From W-Chloroflexi-9 sp045863195 (GTDB taxonomy: Bacteria > Chloroflexota > Dehalococcoidia > UBA2979): 64,000 bases of DNA. Within the stretch, counting starts at the first letter, position 1. Each line of letters starts with the position of its first letter. Position numbers and translations under genes: made by a program. Positions 24,000 to 32,083 of the stretch are shown piece by piece. The notes beneath the pieces are model-generated. The model ran no database searches. It saw only the letters and a list, made by a program, of their open reading frames with translations, and was not told the DNA's origin. The stretch is taken from contig BTUI01000012.1 in assembly GCA_045863195.1 (NCBI GenBank), forward strand, positions 39,627-103,626, written 5' to 3'.

Positions 24000-24194
24000 G
24001 TGAAGACACTCGTCGGGTTCATGAACAGTCCAGTCGGCCGGCTGGCGCGGATCGGTCTTGGCGTCGGCCTGATCGTCGTGGGGTTCACCGTGATGGAGGG
24101 CGCCGCCGGCATGGCGCTCGCCGTGGTTGGCCTCGTGCCGATCGCCCTCGGCGTCTCCGGACGCTGCATGGTGGAGTTCATCGCGCCGAAGTAG
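24000..24194 (+). CDS. DUF2892 (YgaP-type) small membrane protein
   Basis: 64 residues with the DUF2892 layout: MNSPVGRLARIGLGVGLIVVG, a first membrane helix, a short Gly-rich turn, a second helix ending GLVPIALGVSGRCMVEF. In larger proteins this domain anchors a rhodanese to the membrane; alone its role is unknown. The GTG at 24000 is 9 nt after GGAGAGG; the upstream GTG at 23991 touches that site and is unlikely to be used. It sits alone between the atp terminator and murA. Confidence 0.78.
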   Translation: MKTLVGFMNSPVGRLARIGLGVGLIVVGFTVMEGAAGMALAVVGLVPIALGVSGRCMVEFIAPK

Positions 24195-24258
24195 CCGCGC
24201 CCTCCGCGCGGCTCGCGTCCCCGATCCCGGCGCTCTATGCTGCCGGGCGGGAGGCGTC

Positions 24259-25518
24259 ATGCCGGAGCGCTACCTGATCCGAGGCGGTACCCCTCTCCGG
24301 GGTGAGATCACCGTCTCCGGTTCCAAGAACGCCGCGTTGTACGCCGTCTCCGCGGTGCTGCTGACCGCCGAGCCGATCACGCTCCGCAACGTCCCCCGCA
24401 TCGCGGACATCGCCGAGATGTGCGAGATCCTCCGCGCGGTCGGCACGGAGGTGCGCGCCGAAGATGGCGGCGAGACGCTGCACTTCCATACGCCGGTGCT
24501 GACCTCCGTGGCACCGCCGCCTGACCTCGTCACGAAGTTGCGCGCCTCCTTCCTCGTGATGGGGGCACTGCTGGGCCGCGCACGGGAGGCGGAGTGCCCG
24601 CCGCCCGGCGGCGACGTGATCGGGTCGAGGCCGCTCGATGTCCACTTCGTGGGCTTCCGCGCGCTCGGTGCGGAGGTGGAGCGCCGAGGGCCCTCCTTCC
24701 GTGCGACCGCGCCGCGGCTGCGCGGGGCGCGCGTGTTCTTCGACTATCCGAGCGTCCTCGGCACGGTGAACGTGATGTTCGCGGCGGCGCTGGCGGAGGG
24801 GACCACGGTCATCATCAACGCCGCGCCCGAGCCTGAGGTGGAGATGGCCGCGGACATGCTCGTGGCGATGGGCGCGAAGATCCGCGGCCAGGGCACGCCG
24901 ATGCTGGAGATCGAGGGCGTCCCCACGCTGCACGGCGCCGACTTCAGCATCATCCCGGACCGCCTGGAGGCGGGGACGTACCTGCTCGCCGCCTGTGCCA
25001 CGCGCGGCGACCTGCGCGTCACGAACGCCGTCCCGGGCCACATGGACAGCCTGACCGCGAAACTGCGCGAGATGGGCATGGAGGTGGACGCGGAGAGCGG
25101 CCGCGGCATCCGTGCCGCCTGCACCGGCGAACTCCGCGCCGTGCACGTCCAGGCCGTCCCGTACCCCGGCTTCGCTACCGATCTCCACCCGCCGATGGCG
25201 GCGGCGCTCACGCAGGCGGCGGGCGTCTCGCTGGTGCACGAGCGGGTGTACGACAACCGCACGCTGTACGTGAACGAACTCCGAAAGTTGGGCGCGCGCA
25301 TCATCATCGGTGGGGACTCGGTGATCATCGAAGGCCCCGCCCGGCTCGCCGGCTCCACGGTGCGCGCGCTGGACATCCGCGCGGGCGCCGCGGTGGTGGT
25401 CGCCGCCCTCGCCGCCGAGGGCGAGACGGCGATCCATGACATCGGCCACCTGGACCGCGGCTACGCGGACCTGCAGGCGCGGCTGACCTCGCTCGGCGCG
25501 GACATCGAGCGCGTGTAG
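24259..25518 (+). CDS. murA: UDP-N-acetylglucosamine 1-carboxyvinyltransferase, Cys-to-Asp form
   Basis: First committed step of peptidoglycan synthesis. 419 residues, normal length, with VSGSKNAAL at the N-terminus (catalytic Lys), PDRLEAGTYLLAA, and the C-terminal RAGAAVVVAALAAEGET. The mobile loop that normally reads GGCAIGxRP is GGDVIGSRP: the catalytic Cys (E. coli C115) is Asp, residue 119 here, encoded at 24613-24615. Enzymes with this change (mycobacteria, chlamydiae) work but cannot be alkylated by fosfomycin, so resistance is expected. The ATG at 24259 follows GGGAGGCGTC. Confidence 0.95.
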   Translation: MPERYLIRGGTPLRGEITVSGSKNAALYAVSAVLLTAEPITLRNVPRIADIAEMCEILRAVGTEVRAEDGGETLHFHTPVLTSVAPPPDLVTKLRASFLVMGALLGRAREAECPPPGGDVIGSRPLDVHFVGFRALGAEVERRGPSFRATAPRLRGARVFFDYPSVLGTVNVMFAAALAEGTTVIINAAPEPEVEMAADMLVAMGAKIRGQGTPMLEIEGVPTLHGADFSIIPDRLEAGTYLLAACATRGDLRVTNAVPGHMDSLTAKLREMGMEVDAESGRGIRAACTGELRAVHVQAVPYPGFATDLHPPMAAALTQAAGVSLVHERVYDNRTLYVNELRKLGARIIIGGDSVIIEGPARLAGSTVRALDIRAGAAVVVAALAAEGETAIHDIGHLDRGYADLQARLTSLGADIERV

Positions 25519-25606
25519 GCCCGCCGCGCACCATCACGATCGCGCGTGAGCGTGCGGTCTCCCGGCTCAGGCGCTACGCTCCGCCGGCCCTGCCACCCCA
25601 CCAGAG

Positions 25607-25615
25607 TTATCCACA
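25607..25615. promoter_or_regulatory. DnaA box upstream of mreB
   Basis: TTATCCACA, the perfect E. coli consensus DnaA box, 34 nt before the mreB ATG. An AT-containing 9-mer like this is rare at this GC content. There is no cluster of boxes, so it is not an origin; a role in regulating mreB is conjecture. Confidence 0.35.
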
Positions 25616-25648
25616 GTCGGAGCCGCGCCTGCGGCGGGCGCGAGACGC

Positions 25649-26686
25649 ATGTTCAGCAAGCGCATCGGCATCGACCTCGGCACCGCGAACATCCTGGTCT
25701 CCGAGCAGGGACGCGGGATCGTGCTCGACGAACCCGCGGTCGTCGCCATCGCCGAGCGTGACAACACCGTGGTCGCCGTGGGCAACGAGGCGCGCGCGAT
25801 GATCGGCCGGCATCCGGGCTCGATCCAGGTCATCCGGCCGATGCGTGACGGGGTGATCGCGGACTACCTGATCACGGAGGCGATGCTCCGCTACTTCATC
25901 GCCCGCGTGGTCGGCCGGTTCAACATCGTCCGGCCGGAGGTGATGATCTGCGTGCCGGTGGGCGTGACCGGCGTGGAGCAGCGAGCCGTGCGCGACGCCG
26001 CGGAGGCGGCCGGCGCGAGGCGTCCCGCGCACCTGATCCCGGAGCCGCTCGCCGCCGCGATCGGCGCGGAGATCCCCGTCGGCAGCCCACGCGGGCACAT
26101 GGTGATCGACATCGGCGGCGGCCGCACGGAGGCCGCCGTGATCTCGCTCTTCGGCATCGTCGCGAGCGAATCGGTCCGCATCGCCGGCGACCGGCTGGAC
26201 GACGCGATCGCGCAGTACATCAAGCGCCGCCACAACCTCGTGATCGGTGAGCGCACGGCGGAAGAAGTGAAGATCGCGATTGGCTCCGCCGTGCCGCTGG
26301 AGCCGGAGCTGGTGACCGGCGTGCGCGGCCGCGACCAGATCACCGGCCTGCCGCGCACGATCACGCTTCGCTCCTCCGAGGTGACGCAGGCGATCCAGGA
26401 GCACCTCGGCGCGATCGTCCAGACCTCGCGCCGGGTGCTGGAGCGTACGCCGCCCGAACTCGCATCGGACGTCATCGACCGCGGGATCGTGCTGACCGGC
26501 GGCGGCGCACTGCTGCGCGGCCTGGACGAACTGATCCTCCAGGAGACGGGCGTCCCCGTGCACGTGGCGGACGACCCGCTGCGATGCGTGGCGAAGGGCG
26601 CCGGGATCGCCCTCGACTACATCGATGTGATCGAGCGGTCGCTGCCGACGGAGGAGGAGTCGCTGATCGGGGAGATGAGCCGGTAG
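25649..26686 (+). CDS. mreB: Rod shape-determining protein MreB/Mrl
   Basis: Actin-like cytoskeletal ATPase that positions the cell-wall elongation machinery. 345 residues with phosphate-1 loop IGIDLGTANILV, phosphate-2 VIDIGGGRTEAAVISL, and adenosine motif IVLTGGGALLRGL; MICVPVGVTGVEQRAV and HLIPEPLAAAIGA are typical MreB. It is downstream of murA on the same strand, linking wall precursor synthesis with wall shape. No mreC or mreD follows; the next gene, rex, is convergent. Confidence 0.95.
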   Translation: MFSKRIGIDLGTANILVSEQGRGIVLDEPAVVAIAERDNTVVAVGNEARAMIGRHPGSIQVIRPMRDGVIADYLITEAMLRYFIARVVGRFNIVRPEVMICVPVGVTGVEQRAVRDAAEAAGARRPAHLIPEPLAAAIGAEIPVGSPRGHMVIDIGGGRTEAAVISLFGIVASESVRIAGDRLDDAIAQYIKRRHNLVIGERTAEEVKIAIGSAVPLEPELVTGVRGRDQITGLPRTITLRSSEVTQAIQEHLGAIVQTSRRVLERTPPELASDVIDRGIVLTGGGALLRGLDELILQETGVPVHVADDPLRCVAKGAGIALDYIDVIERSLPTEEESLIGEMSR

Positions 26687-26716
26687 CGGCGCGACCGTAC
26701 GAGCGAACGGCCGCGG

Positions 26717-27352
26717 TCAGCGGCTGTTCTTCACCTGCTTCAGGTGGTAGGTCATGCTCTGCAGGAAGAGCACCGGGTTGATGTGGCGCAGTTCCACGCC
26801 GTCCGGCACCTGCACACGGAGCGGGGTGTAGTTCAGGATCGCGTGTACCCCGGCGTGCACCAGCGTGTCCACCACGTCCTGCGCGACCTCGCTCGGGACG
26901 GCGACGATGCCGATGTCCACGGGGTGGCGTCGGAGGTCGGACTCCAGGTGCTCCACGCTCTTCACGATGCGCCCGTCGATGTCGGTGTTCACGACCTTCG
27001 GGTTCGCGTCGTACATCGCCACGATGTCGAAGCCCTGGCCCTCGAACCCCGGGTAAGAGGCGATGGCGCGGCCGAGGCGGCCGATGCCGATGACGGCGAC
27101 CTTCCAGCGCGTGTCCAGGCCCAGGATCGAGCGCAGTTCTTCGGTCAGCCGGGCGACGGAATAGCCGCGTCCCTGCTTGCCGAAGCGACCGAAGTAGGAG
27201 AGGTCCTTGCGGATCTGCGCGGGGGTGACGCCGAGTTCAGCGCCGAGTTCCTGCGAGGAGACGACAGCGCGGCCCTCGAGTTCCAGGCGCGCGAGCAGGC
27301 GGTAGTAGAGCGGCAGGCGGTCGATGACGACGTCAGGAATGTCGATCGGCAT
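26717..27352 (-). CDS. rex: Redox-sensing transcriptional repressor Rex
   Basis: 211 residues. The N-terminal winged helix (IPDVVIDRLPLYYRLLARLE and SSQELGAELGVTPAQIRKDLSYFGRFGKQG) is the Rex DNA-binding domain; the Rossmann part has the NAD(H) site VIGIGRLGRAI, and the C-terminal AILNYTPLRVQVP and domain-swapped helix are typical. Rex releases DNA when NADH rises, tuning respiration and fermentation genes. I choose the ATG at 27352; an open frame continues upstream to 27466 but only adds unrelated residues. A textbook Rex operator lies 92-110 bp upstream, between rex and the divergent SUMF1-like gene, so autoregulation is likely. Confidence 0.94.
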   Translation of the reverse strand: MPIDIPDVVIDRLPLYYRLLARLELEGRAVVSSQELGAELGVTPAQIRKDLSYFGRFGKQGRGYSVARLTEELRSILGLDTRWKVAVIGIGRLGRAIASYPGFEGQGFDIVAMYDANPKVVNTDIDGRIVKSVEHLESDLRRHPVDIGIVAVPSEVAQDVVDTLVHAGVHAILNYTPLRVQVPDGVELRHINPVLFLQSMTYHLKQVKNSR

Positions 27353-27443
27353 CGGTCTGCACGTCCCCCGTCCGAGCATGCGCTCCGCCGCCGGTGAGTG
27401 CCGGAAGCAATGCGCCGCACCAGCATCATACTCACCGGGGACG

Positions 27444-27462
27444 TGTGTGCAATTTCGCACAA
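27444..27462. promoter_or_regulatory. Rex operator
   Basis: Read on the minus strand: TTGTGCGAAATTGCACACA, with half-sites TGTGC-N6-GCACA, matching the Rex consensus TTGTG-N8-CACAA closely. It is in the divergent gap between rex (27352) and the gene at 27513, and could control both; it is centred about 48 bp upstream of the putative -10 at 27501-27506. Confidence 0.75.
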
Positions 27463-27500
27463 GCATCCGGTACGTATCGAGTGAGGTGGAGGACGGCTGC

Positions 27501-27506
27501 TAGCAT
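27501..27506 (+). promoter_or_regulatory. -10 (TAGCAT) of a leaderless gene
   Basis: TAGCAT ends exactly 6 nt before the ATG at 27513, and no Shine-Dalgarno lies between them, so transcription would begin at or within one base of the start codon. Confidence 0.5.
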
Positions 27507-27512
27507 CCGAGC

Positions 27513-28280
27513 ATGGCCGAGGACGCCCGAGACCCTCGCATCGTCCGTCTGCTCCGCGAGGGGCCCGGTGCCACGCCGTTCGTCGAACTGCCCGGCGGGC
27601 GCTTCCTGATGGGATCGACGCAGCGCACGGACGAACAGCCGGTGCACGAGGTGGTCGTGGGGCCGTTTGCTGTCGCGCTCACGCCCGTGACGAACGCGGA
27701 GTATCGCGCGTTCCTCGAAGCGACGGGGCATGAGCCGCCGGGCGAGTGGGGCAACGCGCGCTTCATGCAGGACGACTGCCCGGTCGTCTCCGTCTCCTGG
27801 TTCGACGCCGTCGATTACTGCGCGTGGCTGTCCGAGGTGACCGGCCGCGCCTGTCGCCTGCCCACGGAGGCGGAGCGCGAGTACGCCGCACGCGGCGACG
27901 TGCCGGACGTCCTCTACCCGTGGGGTGACGCGCCGTGGGACACCGGCGTCCACGGCCTGGGGTCGAAGGGCGCCGACCGTCCACATCCCGTCGGTACGTC
28001 GGAGCCCAACGCGTTCGGCCTGTACCACATGGCGGACAACGTCCATGAGTGGTGCAGCGACTGGTACGACCCACAGGAGTACGCGGGCCGGGCGGCCTCC
28101 GCGCCGATCATCGATCCCCGCGGCCCCGAGGAGGACGAGGCGCGGCCACGCCGCGCCTCCCGGGGTGGATCGTGGCGGCACCACGTCAAGGTCGCGCGCG
28201 TCGCGGCGCGCTCCTCGCTGGGGCCGGAGCGCCGCTACAACGACTACGGGATGCGCGTGTACGCGGACGCCTCGCGCTAG
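27513..28280 (+). CDS. SUMF1/FGE-fold protein (not a true formylglycine enzyme)
   Basis: 255 residues of the formylglycine-generating-enzyme fold: FVELPGGRFLMGS at the start, PVVSVSWFDAVDYCAWLSE, RLPTEAEREYAAR, YPWGD, NAFGLYHMADNVHEWCSDWY, and RGGSWRHH at the end. In genuine FGEs the last section has two catalytic cysteines binding copper; here there is none, the stretch after RGGSW reads HHVKVARVAARSSLG. So it probably has another role, such as an EgtB/PvdO-like or binding function. It is divergent from rex across the Rex box and appears leaderless. Confidence 0.82.
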   Translation: MAEDARDPRIVRLLREGPGATPFVELPGGRFLMGSTQRTDEQPVHEVVVGPFAVALTPVTNAEYRAFLEATGHEPPGEWGNARFMQDDCPVVSVSWFDAVDYCAWLSEVTGRACRLPTEAEREYAARGDVPDVLYPWGDAPWDTGVHGLGSKGADRPHPVGTSEPNAFGLYHMADNVHEWCSDWYDPQEYAGRAASAPIIDPRGPEEDEARPRRASRGGSWRHHVKVARVAARSSLGPERRYNDYGMRVYADASR

Positions 28281-28636
28281 TCGCGCTCGAGGCGGACGAC
28301 GCCGAGTCCGAGCGCGACGCCCAGGACGGCCCCCACGAGGTCAGCGACCAGGTCGTGCACGGCCGGGCTGCGCGTCTCCAGCGGCCACTGGGCCGCCTCC
28401 GTCAGCGCGCCCAGCCCGGCGGCGATCACGAGCGCCGCGAGCGCGCCTCGACCGGGACGAGCGGGATCGGCGAGGGCGACGACCGCGCTGCCGCCGACCG
28501 CGGCGAACAGCATGACGTGCGCGAGCCAGTCCGGCGTGCCGCCGCTCGCGGGGTTCGGCGTGAGCGTCGCGTAGCCGACGAGCGCGAGGCTCGCGACGAA
28601 CGCCAACCCACCCAGACGACGCACCCACGTCCCCAT
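28277..28636 (-). CDS. VanZ-like membrane protein
   Basis: 119 residues, three to four membrane helices. The VanZ-family signature is present: PDWLAHVMLFAAVGG near residue 35, ALTEAAQWPLETRSPAVHDLVADLVGAVLG near residue 80-105. VanZ proteins are associated with glycopeptide resistance in enterococci, but most relatives have no proven role. Its end overlaps the SUMF1-like gene by 4 bp (convergent). The ATG at 28636 has TAGGCT ending 6 nt upstream on the minus strand and no ribosome site, so it is another candidate leaderless gene. Confidence 0.82.
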   Translation of the reverse strand: MGTWVRRLGGLAFVASLALVGYATLTPNPASGGTPDWLAHVMLFAAVGGSAVVALADPARPGRGALAALVIAAGLGALTEAAQWPLETRSPAVHDLVADLVGAVLGVALGLGVVRLERD

Positions 28637-28642
28637 CGATCG

Positions 28643-28648
28643 AGCCTA
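28643..28648 (-). promoter_or_regulatory. -10 (TAGGCT) of the VanZ-like gene
   Basis: On the minus strand TAGGCT is followed by 6 nt (CGATCG) and then the ATG at 28636, with no Shine-Dalgarno. Confidence 0.5.
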
Positions 28649-28709
28649 GGCGGGCGGCCGGGTGGGCGCACGTCGGCGGGCGCAAGGCGGCCGCGCCCGT
28701 GCGCGGGAC

Positions 28710-28715
28710 TACAAT
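28710..28715 (+). promoter_or_regulatory. -10 (TACAAT) of pabB
   Basis: TACAAT ends 9 nt before the pabB ATG, with GGAGG between. A start 6-8 nt downstream of the hexamer would leave almost no leader, so whether this promoter or the GGAGG is the functional signal is unclear. Confidence 0.35.
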
Positions 28716-28724
28716 GGAGGCCAG

Positions 28725-30164
28725 ATGCCAGCCGCCCCCGCCCCGTCCGTCGCCGCCCGCCAGACCCCCGCACTCCTCGTGGAGCCGTGGATCGCGTGCG
28801 GCCCCGTGGAGGCGGCCCAGCGGCTGCGCGGGCGCCCCGGGCTGGCGTGGCTCGACTCCGCGCTGGAGCACGCGGAGACCGGCCGCTGGTCGATCGTCGC
28901 GAGCGATCCGCGCTGGACGGTGACCGCCTACGCGGGCGAGGTCCTCCTCGATGGGCCGTGCGGCCCGCGCCGCCTGGAGGGTGGCGCGCTGCATGCCTTC
29001 GCCGCGCTGGTCGAGGCGGAGCCGCGCACCGGCGGCGTGACCGGGCTCCCGTTCGTCGGCGGCGCGATCGGCTACCTCGGCTTCGAACTCGGCCGCGAGG
29101 TCGAGCGGCTCCCGGCGACGACGGTCGACGACACCGGCGTGCCGGCGCTGGCGTTCGGCTGGTACGACGCCGCGCTGGTGTGGGATCACGAGCAGGACCG
29201 TGGATGGCTCGCCGGGCGGCCTGATGCCGTTGCGGCGCTGCGTGCGCGCCTCGATGCGCGGCCCTGCGAGGCGCCGGTTGGCGCCCGGGTGTCCGGGCGT
29301 GCGGCGCCTGCCTCCAACATGACGTACGAGGGGTATGAGGCGGTGGTGGAGCGCGCGCGCGCGTACATCGCGGCGGGTGACATCTACCAGGTGAACCTGG
29401 CGCAGCGCTTCTCGCTCCCGCTCGCGGAGGACGGCTTCGAGGTGTACGGGCGGCTGCGCGCCGCCAGTCCCGCGCCGTTTGCCGCCTACCTCGACCTGCG
29501 GGGGGCGTTTGGCGGCGTGGAGGTGCTGTCGTCATCGCCGGAGCGATTCCTGCTCGCGGAGGGCGACCGGCTGGAGACGCGGCCGATCAAGGGGACGCGC
29601 CCGCGCGGCCGCACGCGGGAGGCCGATGCGGCGCTCGCAGACGAACTGCGCGCGAGCCGCAAGGACCTCGCGGAACACGTCATGATCGTGGACCTCGAAC
29701 GCAACGACCTCGGCCGCGTCGCGGAGGCGGGGAGCGTGCGCGTGCCGCGCTTCGCGGCGCTGGAGACCTACCGGCACGTCCACCACCTCGTCTCCATCGT
29801 GGAGGGGACGCGCCGCGAGGAGGTCGGGCTGGAGGCGTTGCTGCGCGCCACGTTCCCGGGCGGCTCCATCTCCGGCGCGCCGAAGGTGCGGGCGCTGGAG
29901 ATCATCGACGAACTCGAACCGCATACGCGCGGCGTCTACTGCGGCTCCATCGGCTATGTGTCCGCGGACGGGCACCTCGACCTGAACATCGCGATCCGCA
30001 CGATCACGCTCGCGGACGGCGTTGCGCGCTTCCACGTCGGCGGCGCGATCGTGCACGACTCGCGTCCCGACTCGGAGTACGCCGAGACGCTGCACAAGGC
30101 CCGCGGCATGGCGCGCGCACTGGGCGTGACGCTGCCGGATGAGCCGGGCGGAGGCGCCGCGTGA
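28725..30164 (+). CDS. pabB: Aminodeoxychorismate synthase component I
   Basis: Folate branch: converts chorismate plus ammonia to 4-amino-4-deoxychorismate. 479 residues of chorismate-binding fold; the active-site motif is PIKGTRPRG, where Lys marks PabB (anthranilate synthase has PIAGT). Other stretches: LVDLERNDLGRVA-like DLERNDLGRV, GGSISGAPKVRALEIIDELE and GAIVHDSRPDSEYAET. No glutaminase (pabA/trpG) is next to it. The ATG at 28725 follows GGAGG. The stop overlaps the GTG of pabC (GTGA), so the two consecutive steps are translated together. Confidence 0.94.
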   Translation: MPAAPAPSVAARQTPALLVEPWIACGPVEAAQRLRGRPGLAWLDSALEHAETGRWSIVASDPRWTVTAYAGEVLLDGPCGPRRLEGGALHAFAALVEAEPRTGGVTGLPFVGGAIGYLGFELGREVERLPATTVDDTGVPALAFGWYDAALVWDHEQDRGWLAGRPDAVAALRARLDARPCEAPVGARVSGRAAPASNMTYEGYEAVVERARAYIAAGDIYQVNLAQRFSLPLAEDGFEVYGRLRAASPAPFAAYLDLRGAFGGVEVLSSSPERFLLAEGDRLETRPIKGTRPRGRTREADAALADELRASRKDLAEHVMIVDLERNDLGRVAEAGSVRVPRFAALETYRHVHHLVSIVEGTRREEVGLEALLRATFPGGSISGAPKVRALEIIDELEPHTRGVYCGSIGYVSADGHLDLNIAIRTITLADGVARFHVGGAIVHDSRPDSEYAETLHKARGMARALGVTLPDEPGGGAA

Positions 30165-31033
30165 GCCCAGGGATGGCGTGGCTGAACGGCGCCACCGTCC
30201 CGCGCGAGGAGGCCCGCGTCTCCATCGACGACTTCGGCTTCCGCTACGGCGCGGCCTGCTTCGAGACCATGCTCGCGCGTCATGGCCGTGTCTTCCGGCT
30301 GGACGCGCACCTCGACCGCCTCGAGCGCGGCGTCGCCGGCCTGCGCGCGACGCCCCCGGCGCGCGACCTGCTGCGCCGCGCGATCGACGAAACGCTGGCG
30401 GCGAACGCGCTCACCGAGGCGAGCGTGCGGCTCACCGTCACCCCGGGGAGCGGACACGCGCCCGACCTGGATGTCGCCCGCGACCCGAACGTGGTGGTGA
30501 CGGCGGACGCCCTCGGGCCGCCGCCCTCGCCGGCGCGTCTGCGCATCTCCACCGTCCGCGTCGACCAGCGCCGATCGCTGCGGAGCGCGAAGCACGCGCA
30601 GTTCCTCCCGTACCTCCTCGCACGCGCCGAGGCGCACGAGGCCGGCGCGGACGACGCGCTGATGCTGGACCGCGCGGGGCGCATCGCGGAGGGCGCGACA
30701 GCGAACGTCTTCCTGGTGCAGGGACAGCGGCTCGTCACGCCCTCGCTGGAGTCGGGCGCGTTGCCCGGCGTGACGCGTGCAGTGGTGCTGGAACTGGCGC
30801 AGCGCCTGGCGATCGTGGCTGTCGAGGAGGACGTGACGCCGTCCGACCTCGGGCGTGCCGGCGCGGTGTTCCTCACGAGCAGCGTCGCCGGCCTGCGCCC
30901 CGTCGCGAGCATCGAGGGCGCACCGCCGGCGTGCGATCCGGTCTTGTGGCGCGCACCGGAGACGCCGCATCCGCTGGTCGAACGGCTCCAGAAGGAGTAT
31001 GAGGCGCTGGTAGAGCGGGAGTGCGCCGGCTGA
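30161..31033 (+). CDS. pabC: Aminodeoxychorismate lyase (class IV PLP enzyme)
   Basis: Releases pyruvate from aminodeoxychorismate to form p-aminobenzoate. 290 residues of the fold-type IV PLP family: ISIDDFGFRYGAACFETM at the N-terminus, RSAKHAQFLPYLLARAEA with the PLP Lys, and MLDRAGRIAEGATANVFLV plus FLTSSVAGLRPV at the C-terminus. Branched-chain and D-amino acid aminotransferases look similar, but the GTGA overlap with pabB decides for PabC. Start GTG at 30161; ATG at 30173 is possible. Confidence 0.87.
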   Translation: MSPGMAWLNGATVPREEARVSIDDFGFRYGAACFETMLARHGRVFRLDAHLDRLERGVAGLRATPPARDLLRRAIDETLAANALTEASVRLTVTPGSGHAPDLDVARDPNVVVTADALGPPPSPARLRISTVRVDQRRSLRSAKHAQFLPYLLARAEAHEAGADDALMLDRAGRIAEGATANVFLVQGQRLVTPSLESGALPGVTRAVVLELAQRLAIVAVEEDVTPSDLGRAGAVFLTSSVAGLRPVASIEGAPPACDPVLWRAPETPHPLVERLQKEYEALVERECAG

Positions 31034-31041
31034 CCGGCGGA

Positions 31042-31067
31042 GCATCTCCCCTCGGAAGGGATGATGC
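31042..31067 (+). promoter_or_regulatory. Hairpin covering the ribosome site of the hydrolase gene
   Basis: GCATC-TCCC pairs with GGGA-T-GATGC (9 bp with one bulged T), loop CTCGGAA. The only ribosome-site candidate, AAGGGA (31056-31061), lies in the 3' arm, 10 nt before the ATG at 31071, so translation could be restricted unless the helix opens. Confidence 0.4.
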
Positions 31068-31070
31068 ACC

Positions 31071-31868
31071 ATGCCGCTCATCGACCTCGATGAGGCGACC
31101 GTCCACTACGAGGAGCGCGGATCCGGCCCGCTGACGTACGTCTACTGCCACGGCCTGGGCAGCAACAGCGAGTCCTTCGAGCGCGAAGAGATGGACTGGT
31201 ACGCCGGCCACCTCCGCACGATCTCGTGGGACCAGCGCGGCCTTGGCCGGTCGCCCGGGGCCGCGAAATACTCGCTCCCGCGCTACGCCGCCGACCTTGC
31301 GCAGTTGCTGGACCGGCTCGCGGTGGAGCGCGCCGTCATTTTCGGCGTCTCGTGGGGCGGGGTCCTGGCGCAGCGGTTCGCGCTGGACTTCCCGGAGCGC
31401 GTGCACGCGCTCGTCCTCGACTCCTCATCGAGCGAGACGAACGTCCTCGCGAGCGAGAACTGGTACCTGCGCGGCGAACTCGCGCGCCTCGGCGCGAAGG
31501 CGGTGGAGGGCCGGGAGATCCGCCCGGCGTTCGAGGGCCACCGCACCGTGGCGGCGGCGCCCCAGATCCCCTCGGTGAAGCCGGAGCACCTCGACTCGTA
31601 CGTCGCGCAGGCGCGCGCGACCGCCTCCCTGCGGGAGCACCCGATGACGCCGTACCTGCACCGCATCACCGCGCCGACGCTGATCGTCGCCGGCGGCAAG
31701 GACGAGGTGGCGGGGGCAGGCGGCTCGGTGGTGATGTCGCGCGTGATCCCTGGTGCGCGGCTGCACATCTTCCCGGAGGCCGGACACGGCGTGTACCGCC
31801 TCGCGCGGGAGGAGTACCGGGCGCTGCTGCTGGAGTTCCTGGGTAAGGTCAGAGGAACGTCAGACTAG
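31071..31868 (+). CDS. Alpha/beta hydrolase
   Basis: 265 residues of alpha/beta-hydrolase fold. The oxyanion strand is YCHGLGSNSE, the nucleophile elbow GVSWGGVLAQ (Ser of GxSxG), the acid likely in IVAGGKDEV and the His in EAGHGVYR, giving a full Ser-Asp-His triad. The substrate is unknown; haloperoxidase-like and lactonase-like groups share this pattern. It is 37 nt downstream of pabC on the same strand, but the hairpin over its ribosome site suggests separate translational control. Confidence 0.85.
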   Translation: MPLIDLDEATVHYEERGSGPLTYVYCHGLGSNSESFEREEMDWYAGHLRTISWDQRGLGRSPGAAKYSLPRYAADLAQLLDRLAVERAVIFGVSWGGVLAQRFALDFPERVHALVLDSSSSETNVLASENWYLRGELARLGAKAVEGREIRPAFEGHRTVAAAPQIPSVKPEHLDSYVAQARATASLREHPMTPYLHRITAPTLIVAGGKDEVAGAGGSVVMSRVIPGARLHIFPEAGHGVYRLAREEYRALLLEFLGKVRGTSD

Positions 31869-32083
31869 AGCGTTCGGACTTCCCGGATGTCGCTGCTATT
31901 CTGGCGGATAACCGAATGCCCCTCGGGCGTTCGGGGCGCTTCCCGTGTGATGTCGAAGGCGCGACAACCGGCGGGCGGCGGTTGTGCATGATCCGAGCCG
32001 CAACGCGGCGCCCTGAGGGGGTGCGCTGCCGAGGCCAGTAGCGGCGTGTTCCGTCACGCCACCTACAGACTCGGTAGGGATTG
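31869..32083. other. 215-nt leader region of the response regulator
   Basis: No gene. TATTCT at 31903-31908 is a possible -10. Downstream are several inverted repeats: ACAACCG / CGGTTGT at about 31968-31988, and a longer imperfect hairpin near 32040-32068 (GTAGCGGCGTG / CACGCCACCTAC). The leader before the regulator is therefore structured and about 170 nt long. Confidence 0.35.
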
